Positions 27,810-38,800 of a DNA stretch of 56,810 bases are shown piece by piece. Position 1 is the stretch's first letter, and each line of letters starts with the position of its first letter. The stretch lies in assembly GCA_905250885.1 (NCBI GenBank), contig CAJNOQ010000288.1, positions 1-56,810 of the forward strand, read 5' to 3'. The position numbers were made by a program, and so were the translations under genes. The notes beneath the pieces were generated by a model, which ran no database searches, had not been told where the DNA came from, and saw only the letters and a program-made list of their open reading frames with translations. The stretch is from Didymodactylos carnosus (lineage: Eukaryota; Rotifera; Eurotatoria; Philodinida; Philodinidae).

Positions 27810-28412
27810 AAATTTTACCTGCCACTTTAGTACAAACTACGATAACTGGAGGAAAGGAGTAGGCCTAAATCTGCATCACGTGATAATTAATATTGTGAAC
27901 AAAATTTGAAATCATATGTTTGTAAATACACAATGGAGAGAACGATACATTTAGGATACTGTTATACTCAAGATTAGAAACTTCAAAATTAGAAACTTTT
28001 AGTAAAAAAAATTCATGAGTGATAAGGGTGACCAGCGCCCAAAAATCACATGTGGATCATTTTCAAAATAAATAAGATTTAACTGCAATTAGCTGTCTGT
28101 TCAGCTGTTAAATATTTTCATTCTCTTTTACCTATTGACTTTTTTTTAATGTAACAGTCTCACGAAAACCAGTGTAATAAATTTTTTTTTAGAAAAAAGT
28201 ATGCTTAAACTAAGATTTTCTTTGAAAACAAAACTGGTGTGACGCTTTGAAAAAGAGAAATTTACAGATTTTTAACTTGTTTACTCATTTTCGATTAAAA
28301 TTTTTTTGTACTTTCTGGAAAATAGTTGCACCACTATGGCACACTGCTTATAAGAAGTTATGAGTAATTTATTAGAACTAGACTCTAGTGACTACACTAT
28401 TCATTTAAAACT

Positions 28413-28604
28413 ACGAGAGACCTGGTCATGTCTTGAATAACTCGGCAACGAAAAGCGGTAGAGACTGACCGTTTTCGTCATTCCACCTCATCCAATTTTT
28501 CTACAGCAAGATGTTCAAAGATCTTTGTTATCGAATGGCAAAAACCGCCGATCTCTATCGCTGTTCATTGTCGAGTTATTCAAAAATATGGCCATATCTC
28601 TCGT
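28413..28604. repeat. Foldback element, ACGAGAGA ends
   Basis: Left arm 28413-28480 and right arm 28535-28604 are imperfect reverse complements starting with ACGAGAGA. Both carry TTGAATAACTC and a core like GGTTTTTGCCATT / CGTTTTCGTCATT. No coding frame of note. It may be related to the elements at 34985-35783 and 41551-41918, which share that core. Confidence 0.65.
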
Positions 28605-29263
28605 TTTGGAAATGGATAGTAATTGTATTGAGTCAGTTATACCAGAAAGAAAACATAAAAGTATATCATTCTTAATTCGCTTAATTATATGGGCTTTTAA
28701 ATGAATTGATTGAAAATGCATTTTAATGGGAATCCAACATGCTCTAGGTAGTTAATTAATCCCACATGATATTCAAATTAATTTTCGTCACGGTTGAACA
28801 TCAGATTATAATAATCTGTTTAAATATAAATTTTCAAGTGTTTTTGTTACTATTTTTTAAGTTGTATATTGTTTGATACAAAATAAACTGATTTTTTCCT
28901 TTAAGCGTAAAAATAACTGTCTGCGGTTTCTGACCTTCGTGTGTGATGTAATTATAATTATCGGAATACATAGAAAAAAGACACAACTATAATAGTCTAT
29001 ATAACAACATTCTCTGTGCTATTTTTTACTCATTTTTAATTCTACTTATTATATGATTCTGTCATCCATTATTGCTTCTTCTTTTTTTTCTTTCTGTCCT
29101 AAGCTGATTACTGATCCTGCTTATGTAAATACACATCTTATGAAGAAATTAAACAATCGATAAAATGACAAAAATTTTACACATTTTGAACAGCGGTTCA
29201 CTATATAGACAATTGTGTTCAGGCTAACTAAACGCTTAAAGTTGTCTAAAACATTTTATGTTA

Positions 29264-31600
29264 AATTGATTGATTGATTGATACCACAAGTAGATGATAC
29301 ATAGTGAAAAAAAAAGAACACAAATATACACTCTTTACATAAACATAAACAAAAGCACGCTACTGGGAAGGCAAAAAAAGTTCTGAGAACTGATAAACTT
29401 TGCCATGTATTGTAAAACGATTAAAGCTCAAGATAGTTCTTGAGCTTTGTTTTAAACGACTCTATTGTGGGTGATGTAACAACAGCTTTGAGAAAAGTTA
29501 AAGTCCTGTCTCGAGCGGTTTGGCAGATAAATGATTATAGAACGATTTCTGTTCTAGCAAAGGAAGTTTCTACTATTCTCGAATGATTAAAACGGCTTGA
29601 TCTTCTAGATTGGTTGTATTGAATAATGATTAGTTTAGATAAAGGAGGGAGGCCGTTAAAAATTTTTAAAATATGTGTAAGAAAGTAGAAGCAGATTCAA
29701 TCTTCTAACTAAATTCCTACTGAGAGTAGAAAAGTTTCGAATAACCATATGGTCTGCTAGATGTTGGACGAACTCAAGACGAGACACTTGAATGGTGAAA
29801 GTGGTGTCATATAAGCCACAGGCATAATCTAGCTTATCGAGGATACAATTCTTATAGATTTGAAGACGGATATGAGTGGGTGCTTGTTTAAACTGTCAAT
29901 ACATAGCTCCAAGATGTTGCCGACAGGTTTGCGCAAGATTTTCTATATGAACTCCCCATGTGAGTTTACAACTTAACTCGAGCCCTAGGAAAATAAGGCT
30001 TTTCTCGGGCTTTAAGTTAGAGCCATCTGGTAAGGTAAATTTGAAATTATTTGCTCTATCAGGGCTATTGGAAACGAACATCCACGCTCATTTTGACGAG
30101 TTTAGAATCATAAGATTTGAGCTGCCCCAGTCACTGATTTTGTTTATGTTACTCTGACAAAATTGAGACAGGGCTTGTCACAGTTATAGGGCAGATGAGG
30201 GCACAATCATCGGCAAAGTGGATAGTATCAGCCGGTAGGTCTACACCGGTAGAAAGTTCATTAATAAATATTAGGAATAGCAGAGCACCAATGATGGAGC
30301 CTGTACTACTCCCGATATTACGGAGGTTGACTGTAAACAATTCAGAGCCAACTCTTACTTGCTGGAAACGGTTGGAAAGGTATTTCGTAAGCCATTGTAG
30401 AGCTGTTTGAGACAGGCCTAATGCTGACAAATGAGAAATGATTGTTTGATAGGGAACTTTGTCAAAGGCTTTCTCCATATCGAATGTGACTAAGACGGTG
30501 TCTACCGGCGGTTGTTTATTAAGATTATTTGTCAGGTTATGTAACAAATATAATAAAGCGTCGATTTTCTATGTTTTTGGCAAAAAGCCGAACTGGTTAT
30601 TGGTAAATAATTTATTTACGCTCAAATGAGTAAACAGTTAATCGTAAATAAATCTTTCCAATAGTTTACTCACTATGGACAAGAGAGAAATTGCTCTATA
30701 GTTAGACACAACACATTTTGAGCTGTTTTTGTGAATGGGGTTAACGAAAGCTAACTTCCACTTTGACAGAAAATCTCCAGTTTCAACTGATAACTTAAAA
30801 ATATGATGCAACTGATGTGCAAAAATTGCAACGTTCTTTTTTAGCACAACCACCGGTATGTCGTCCGGGCCACAAGCGATGGTGTTACCAGGTTGTTAAT
30901 AGCTAACAGTATTGCCTCTTTAGAGGGCATGTGAAATTAAGAGTAGTTGTGGGGTGAAAGTTGGATTAGGGTGTTGGCAAGGGACCTGATGTTGACGTAA
31001 CGTAGCTAGAAAAAAATTGACTAAAGAGTCCGCTTTTTCTTGGTCAGTTGAGATAGACGTAGTCTCATTAGTAATCGTTGCGGGTAAAATAGTGTTATTT
31101 TCTGTTATCCGATTAATGGCGGCCCAAAAGGTCGCAGTTGAGGTAAAGGAGGTAGCAACTTGGTTAAAAGGAGCATTTTTGCCTTTGCTAAAGACCTGTT
31201 CACCTTCATTACGCCACTTCGTCCAGCTTTTGACTGACTCAATTTGAGGTATCGGAGTTTCGTTAAAAAAACTTTCATTAGAAAGACTTTCACTAAGCGG
31301 AATGACTTCGAATACCTCGAAATGCTGCTTTGAGGACAAAATGGGGAGTTCCTACTAATGTCAGACAGTTTGAAATTATTGGAGTGTCCCAGTCGAAGGG
31401 ATAACAAATATTACCAAGGAGAGATTTGTGGCGTGTGGTATAGGTAGAGAATGCGGAAATTAACTGAAACACAGAAAGTGTATCAAGAAGGACTTGGTCT
31501 CCATTACTGTTTTTGTCTGAATCAGCGTTAAAAGTCTCGTACCAAAAGTAGTTGGGAAGGGGGTGGTAGATACGATAATAAAAATAGCTCTAACGCCTCA
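29264..31600 (-). mobile_element. CR1/L2-type LINE, 5'-truncated and decayed
   Basis: A non-LTR retrotransposon read right to left. The first recognisable part (about 31560-31330) is the tail of an endonuclease domain, with NGDQVLLDTLSVFQL and a TTRHKSLL segment. Then come a linker (EKADSLVNFFLATLRQHQV), reverse-transcriptase blocks (NPIHKNSSKCVVSNYRAISL, VTFDMEKAFDKVPYQTIISH, catalytic FADDCALI, FLGLELSCKLTWGVHIEN) and a typical C-terminus (QIYKNCILDKLDYACGLYD, ending SPTIESFKTKLKNYLEL at 29421). The 3' end carries TTGA tandem units (29264-29281), a known kind of CR1/L2 tail. The coding region shifts frame at least twice and has at least two internal stops, so it is dead. The 5' end is cut within the endonuclease. 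No gene of the host is interrupted as far as I can see. Confidence 0.85.
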
Positions 31601-32831
31601 AAGTATTTTTTGGCTTCTGCGAGAACAGTGAATAGTTTTCCATATGACCAACAAATATATAGATCTTTTTTATTGGATTTTAGTCTAACAAGAATGGACT
31701 CTAAAGATTTCAGACAACAGACTCTTCAAAACTCATCCCAACGTTACGTAAAACTTCCTTCTCTATTCACTATAATATGTCGTATGATCTTGTAGTTGTT
31801 CACTGTAAAAAATTTGAGTTTTCTATTTGTCTCAAACGGAGAACTCAGATTCACATTGTTCTATAAGCTCTCCAACACAGAAAACTCACTTTTCTCTAGT
31901 GTATCCTTGATAACTAAATGATTATAATTTTTAAGTTCGATCTGTGGTTAATTGAATAATGATTATATTTTAATGTTAATCTTTCATCAATAAACATTTT
32001 CTTTTTAAGTTCGACATTCTACTACGATAAGACGAACAACACCATTAACGAGGCGACAAAGTTTGAATGATATTAATGGGCGAAGGGTATGTGTTTACAC
32101 TACAACCTCAACTGACATTTAGAATTTACTCTATTTATCCTCTCATATAAGAAGTATTTTAAAATCACATTCTCAAAAGTAAGAATTCAAAACGATAAAA
32201 TTGTTTATTTAGCATACAACTCAAATCAATTGATCAAGATCAGTTAAACACTTCTTAAAAGAAAAAACATGAATCAACTCGTTAGTCAACATCCTCTTGC
32301 ACCTCATTTGGATAATCAACAAAAAGTAAAAGTTACCCAATATCTTGTAAGTCAAAATCCACTGATAACAAGTTCAATTGGTCAAGTAGCACAAAATGAT
32401 CTTATGTCACCACGATCATCGGAAACGAGTGAAGTTTGGGTTGAGCCCTCCTCCGTCAGTCTCACGGTATAGTAGATCGATTTCCATAGTCATTTACTTA
32501 CCATTAAAAAAAACGTTTAATATAGCAAAATAGTCTATACTGCGTATTGTCGTTGATTGAAATAACTTCAACAATGAGAACAACTACCAACTTTTTTTTC
32601 ATGTTGATACTCAGCAATTGAATATATCGTTATTTCAAGGAAACCTTTCTATAGTTACACTTTACTATTTTGTCTGTACGAAATATTTTTTTCTCTTCTC
32701 CATTATACTCGTAATATTTTAATAAGTGGAATATTTTGAAACCGTACAAATATTCAAGTGGATAAGAGTAGAGTGATTAACAGTTTTTGTCGTTATATAG
32801 CATTACAGTTGTAAAAAGAAACAAAATTTAA
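31601..32831. other. Upstream region with candidate extra 5' exons
   Basis: Lies between the LINE and the first solid exon of the coiled-coil gene. Two exon-like pieces are open on the plus strand. At 32010-32086, bounded by an acceptor (TTTTTAAG) and a donor (GTATGT), one reads RRTTPLTRRQSLNDINGRR. At 32269-32466 another, starting at ATG, reads MNQLVSQHPLAPHLDNQQ and onwards, with phase-0 donors after 26 codons (GTAAGT at 32347) or 66 codons (GTATAG at 32467). The second could be an alternative first exon of the coiled-coil gene, whose second exon also starts in phase 0. Confidence 0.35.
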
Positions 32832-35800
32832 ATGCATAACATGAATGCTATAAAACGACATCGGGGAGGGGGCGATGCTCCTGAGCGAAGGAGTAAAAGA
32901 GATGCAAAATATGATGATACATCAAAAGTAAGTTAACAATTTCTCTCTGTTTATACGCGAGATGAGTATATAATTAAATCATTTTTGTTCGACAATGCGT
33001 ATGAGATTGATCTTGCTACTGACTAGTCAGTTTTGCTCTTTTGAAAATTATTGAATATACCTTTTGTAGACTCTCTTTCCATTGGTTTGCTCTCAGTTCG
33101 CCCCAAGTTGACTTCTCAATTCGTCCCAGAATTTTTTTCTCAGTTAATCCCATCAACGCTTCTCTCTCAATTCGTCCTATATTGGTTTAGCTAAAAAAAG
33201 TGAAAACAGAAACATAACGACCAGTAGCAAAGCCATGAAATAATTCTTTCAGCTTGTTATCAATATCGGAATATAATTTCTTTCTTTTTTGGAGCACGAA
33301 TTTCCGATGCTTCAACTTGATGATGTTGGAACGAATGTTCATCACGTAACAATCGAATAAAGTCATAAATATGAGGATGAACAGAAAAATTACTTTCCAC
33401 ACGCTTGTTATATCCCTGTCAGTCTTTTTTAATAGTCATGAAAATTAACATTTTTGATGAACAAGTCAGTTTAACTTATTTAGATTTAAATTTGTGATAG
33501 TAGTAGCTAACACGGTACATTTTGCCATGCACCTAGTATTATCTACAATACCTACCGTTGCCGTCTAAACTATTCGATGGTACCACACTTTATTTATTTT
33601 GAGGCACGAGCATAGATATCTGGGATGAATTAATTGGGACGAACTGAGAAAAAAAGCTTTATGGAACGAATTGAGAAGTCAATTTTGGACGAACTGAGAG
33701 GACACCCTTTCCAATTCACTGTTTTGAAATATTTGAGATCGTTTTATTTTCTTAGAGTTTATTGTCATATCAAGATGTGTTAAATGCAATCGAACGTGAA
33801 TTTCATTTGCATGAAGGTTGGATATTTATTTGATCTGTTTGTCTGTCTAAATCAGAGTATCCACTTTTTAAGGTCAAGAACGAGAGATGATAATGAAATT
33901 ATGGTTGAAAACGCAAACAATGCTTTCGTTATTACGCCGCTATCGTTATTTATTACAAGATTTAAATCTAGATGACAAAGATTTTGTGGGTGGGATGAAA
34001 GTAAGTATTTTTTTCTTTTGTTCTAGAAATGTTTTCATATAATTAAATTTCTTAAGCGTATTCGTGAAATGATTTATTTTGGAGATCGTGATTTACATTA
34101 TCTTCGAGAACAGATAGCTCGATTAGAAGATCAAAACAGAGTTCTTGAAGAAGAATTTCGGGAGCAACTACAAAAAATACATCAAGAAAAAAATGAACAA
34201 ATAACACGTTTAAAACAGATAATCGATAGAGCATGTCCTCCTCCAGTAGAATTCAGTGATAATGGACATGAGTTAACTTATTCATCAGGTACATTGAGTT
34301 TAATTTCAATTCTTTAAATGACACTTATATATATGTTATAGGGAATCAAGAGTTATTACAACGCTTTATGGAACAAAATGTTGAATTACAACGAGATATA
34401 GAAACATTACGTACAAAATTAGAATGTACTTTTATATTATTAAATGAAAAATTAGATAATACTTCACCATCATCCAACTCTGTTTTACAAATAGCCGTTG
34501 AACAGTGCAGACAAGCAGAATATCAATTACAAGAGTTAAAATTTAAATCAACAACTCAACAAGAAGAAAATGATTTGCTAAGATATTTGGTATGTTCAAC
34601 TTATTTGCCTAAGAAAAAAAGATTTTCTCACTGTTCCAATACGAATATGTAGTACATTCTACATATATATGTATCTGTTTTGTAAACATTTTTAGGCGAA
34701 CGCAGGACAAGTAAGTTGTTTTATGTAGATAAATATTCATGAGAAATAACGTTAGACAGTCAGCATTTTCCCAAGTATGGGATATGTTGATTTAATGATA
34801 AAAAAAAATAACTGATCGAATAGATTTTGTAGTTAAAATTTTTGGGAAAAAAGAACGAAGAATTTTGAGATGAATCAGTCGAAAAACAATGACTTTTATG
34901 AAAATAATTTCTGAAAATTAGTGAATTCCTGGATAAAATATAATAATGGAGTCTTGTTTTATTGGAACGTGAAAATCTACCACTATCCATTTCAATATAC
35001 AATACAATGTACTCGGTTGTATTTTGAATAACTCTAGCACTAAAAGTAAGAGAGACATGCGCTTTTCGCCAGTTTATGCAAAAAGCCTGAGAAAAAGAAA
35101 AGTTTACAAATCTTTTTTCGAAAAGAGGGCTTTGAAAGACTCTTATTTACATGGATACAATACTTTTTTTCATACGACTTTCTAGAAATGTTTTAAAGTA
35201 CGAAAATATCATTTTTGCATTTTGAATCACGCGAGCATATTAACCATCTGTTTAAGAGCATCTACTGAGTTTTTGACGTTATTTGAATTGATTTCTATGA
35301 GTTATGCAGGATCTCATGAAAATCGGACAAAATCGATAATTTTCGTAAAGTTCTTAGTTTTTTAATTTTTTTTTCTAAAAATAAACATTGTCATGAGATT
35401 CAGCGTGGTCGATGTCCTATGTTCTATCAACTTTTGAAGTTATCAGGAGTCGAAGTAGAATATACTCAAGAGGCTCTTAGAAAATCCAATGCTATGCTTA
35501 AATCATGAGCGATGAAAAGATCGAATGAATCTGATTTTGAAGAAGACACTCTGGGGTATCTACCTATGTGAAAGGACGAGTATATTGTTATTTAAAATTT
35601 TGAAAATTGAGAACAAGTTTCCAGGAGATTTTTTTAAAACTCTACTTTGGAAAAGATTTTAAAATTTTTCTTGTTGAGAAACGATTGCTCGAAGCTTCTT
35701 CTGGCAAAAAACCGCATGTCTCTCTTACTTTTCATACAAAAGTTACTTAAAAACCCAATCGAGTGCATTGTATACTGGAATAGATAGCAATAACTACAGA

Positions 35801-38800
35801 GGTGTGCCGGGGGAAAGTGTGCTTTAGTAGCATGGCAATAAGTTTTTACTGCTGACACATGACGAGCACTAAAAATATGAACGCGACGTTATTCGATGCA
35901 GAAATGTTCGCTATGCATACCTATTCACTTAGTTTCTTCAATGGACGTTTATTTAAAGAACTATAGCCTCTATGGGACCACGGGGTAAACGTCCATTGAA
36001 GAAACTAAGTGAACAGGTATGTAGAGCCAACATTTTTGCATCGAATAACGTCGCGTTCATATTTTTAGTGCTCGTCATGTGTCAACAGTAAAAACTTATT
36101 GCCATGCTACTAAAGTAGAACACTTTCCCCCGGCACACCTCTGGTAACTATCTGTTTTTTCGACTATATCACGATCAAAAGATGAGAAAAAGATTTAATT
36201 TGTTACTACTGATTTTAGGTCGTAATCAGAAACGGCGGAATCGTAGAAGCAGTGGGGACGACGCCTTCACAACAGATTTTTGAATGTAAGATAGAGTAGG
36301 GATGAGATGCTGAGCGATCTCCACAAATTTAAAGATTTATTTCTCTAAATTTATCATATAATCGCTATATCTTTCTTATCTTTGACTGCTTTTTGATTAC
36401 AAGCATATATTTGATGAACTACGAGAAACAACGGTTTAATTTCGCTTCGTCCCTAATCACTCGTACTCATTTTTGATGCTGGTATATATAGATAAAAGTA
36501 CAGGATTCTATGTGTAAATAGTCGAAAAATATTTCGATATTTATCTTTATTTTTCCAACAATAAATTCTTTCCCACAGTTTCTAATTCACTCCGCCGCCT
36601 CTGGTTGTCATGACAAAATATCGTAATGCTATATATTTATTTTTGCGTTTTCGAGATTGTGATTATCTATCTTTATTATATGAAAAAAAAAGTTATTGTG
36701 AAAAGAATTTGTTGGTTTGCTTTCCATTTGTGGCAATAAAGATTTAACATCTAATACATTATAGATAAAATTACTAAATCAGACTTTTTTTAAAAGTCAT
36801 TTGTTTTAAAATACACTATTTAGACGCACATGAAAAAGTGCTCTTGATTACACCTATGAAAGATCTAGAAAATATTGAGTTTTATACTTGAATCGGTGAA
36901 ATTATTTTTTGATTTTTGACGTCGTTTAATCAATCGATTTAGTCCGATATCAAGGTTTAAATTAGTGACCAGTGCACCACTATATTAGTTCCACCTATGC
37001 ACTTAAGATATATTCGAAACAAGTTTATTTCTTGAGTGTAGCAGGAAAGCTTATCAGTAATTATACTAACATGACCAAGTCTCGTGTTATATATCGTTGA
37101 AAAATGAAATTTTCTTTAAAAAAATTTAGGTGGACAAATCTCAGAGAACTGTGAATGTATCTCAGTTATTCACTGTCATCGAACAGCAAGCACTCGAAAG
37201 GGAAATTTCTCGTGTTAAACATGAACTTCATGCAACTGAAAAGAAAATAACAGAATTGGAAAGGAGATTTGAAAATGCTGATGAAAATGTCCAGTTTTCA
37301 ATAGAACGACTCAAATTAAAATGTGACGTTTTACGTTCACATATCGATTCATGTAATAAACGATTAAGTGGTATAAAAATTGAACTAGAATATAAAGAGA
37401 AGAGTTATGTATCGTCTATTATTTGTTATTCTTCTAGAAGCCGGATCGAGACAATCAAATGGAATTGACAATAATAATTTAGAACAAATAATTGAACAAA
37501 ATGGCAACCGAACGTACGTAGCAGCGACTTGATGATATCAAAAATAAATAAATAATTATATCTTTCTTTTATTTCAAGTGGATCAAACAACGCAGACATA
37601 TTAATGTTACACAAAGAATTGGAAAGATTGCGTGTACAAAACGAACATTTAACAAACGAACTCGTAAGTAAAACTGTACAACATCGATCGAGAGACAATG
37701 GTCAACCTATGTTATTTAGAATTCTACACATTCAGTACAATTGGAAAATGAACTAATATTGTTACGCGAGCGTTATAATGAAATGTCAGAATATTCTAAT
37801 TTTGAATTAAATACAATGAAAAATCTATTGAAAGAAGAAAAAGAAAAACGTATTCTGCTAGAAAGACAATTGGTAAGTAACAATTAAAATTTTTTCTATT
37901 GACTCTACTGACGAGTATATTTTACTCTATTGTAGTATGAAACAAATCCAAATGAACCTCGTATTAATTTGGATATGTTAGAAAATGAACGACGAAGATC
38001 GACTCAACTTGAACATGAATTACTAACATTAAAAATGAAATATGAAGATGTTTGTGAACGTGTCACCGGTACTACATTACATTTGGAACATGTAAAAATG
38101 GTTCTTGATCAAACATTAAAACGCTGTGATCAGTTAGAAAAGGAAAAGGTAAGAGAAAATATATGCGTTAATTTTTAAATCTCGTGTTCAATGAAGTATA
38201 TCTAGATCTCGATTTCAAATACCAAAAAACACATATCTCTTTTAGCTACGCAAAAAACTGGTATAAAGTGTGGGCAGTCTTTTATTATTCGATGCACGCT
38301 GATGAATTTTCACCAAAACTGATGTTCTTGTTGTAGTTAAATGCTTATGCACATAAACTACACATGTCTCGATGCGATACATATTCAATGGATCGAGTCT
38401 CGAACACACGTGTTCTTTCATTTCTCCTTCGAACACTTTTGAATAGAAATATGTCTTTTAGTCGAGTTTTTAGTCGAAAAAATAGCGCACTAAGTAATGA
38501 TTTCTATTACAAATATCCTAGCACTATTATCTCGCCTTTACTTTGTATAATGCCATGAAGAAAGTAACATGGTGAAAAACCTGAACATTTTTCTAATTTT
38601 TTAGAAAAAACGTATATCTATCAATGATGAGTTACAGGTCCAATACTGAATAACTAATTAGTGTTTGTAATCACAAAAACTAACTAAAAATGCACAGATA
38701 TAACTCATAATACATTGGGATGAATTTATCGAGTTTTCTGTACAGTAACAAACAACAGAGTGTCAATTGAAAATATCGATGATAACTAGAATCTCACAAA

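Larger units (their letters stand above)
23888..29263. other. Long non-coding region with two foldbacks
   Basis: The first few hundred bases should be the DZANK1 3' UTR. No gene supported. It holds a TC microsatellite (25567-25589), two inverted-repeat elements (27323-27809 and 28413-28604), and an isolated 45-base exon-like segment at 26800-26844 (see findings). A short ATG frame at 26143-26190 ends in a GTAAGT donor and encodes a purely hydrophobic 16 residues. It could be a signal-peptide exon, but AT-rich sequence makes such frames by chance. Confidence 0.4.
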
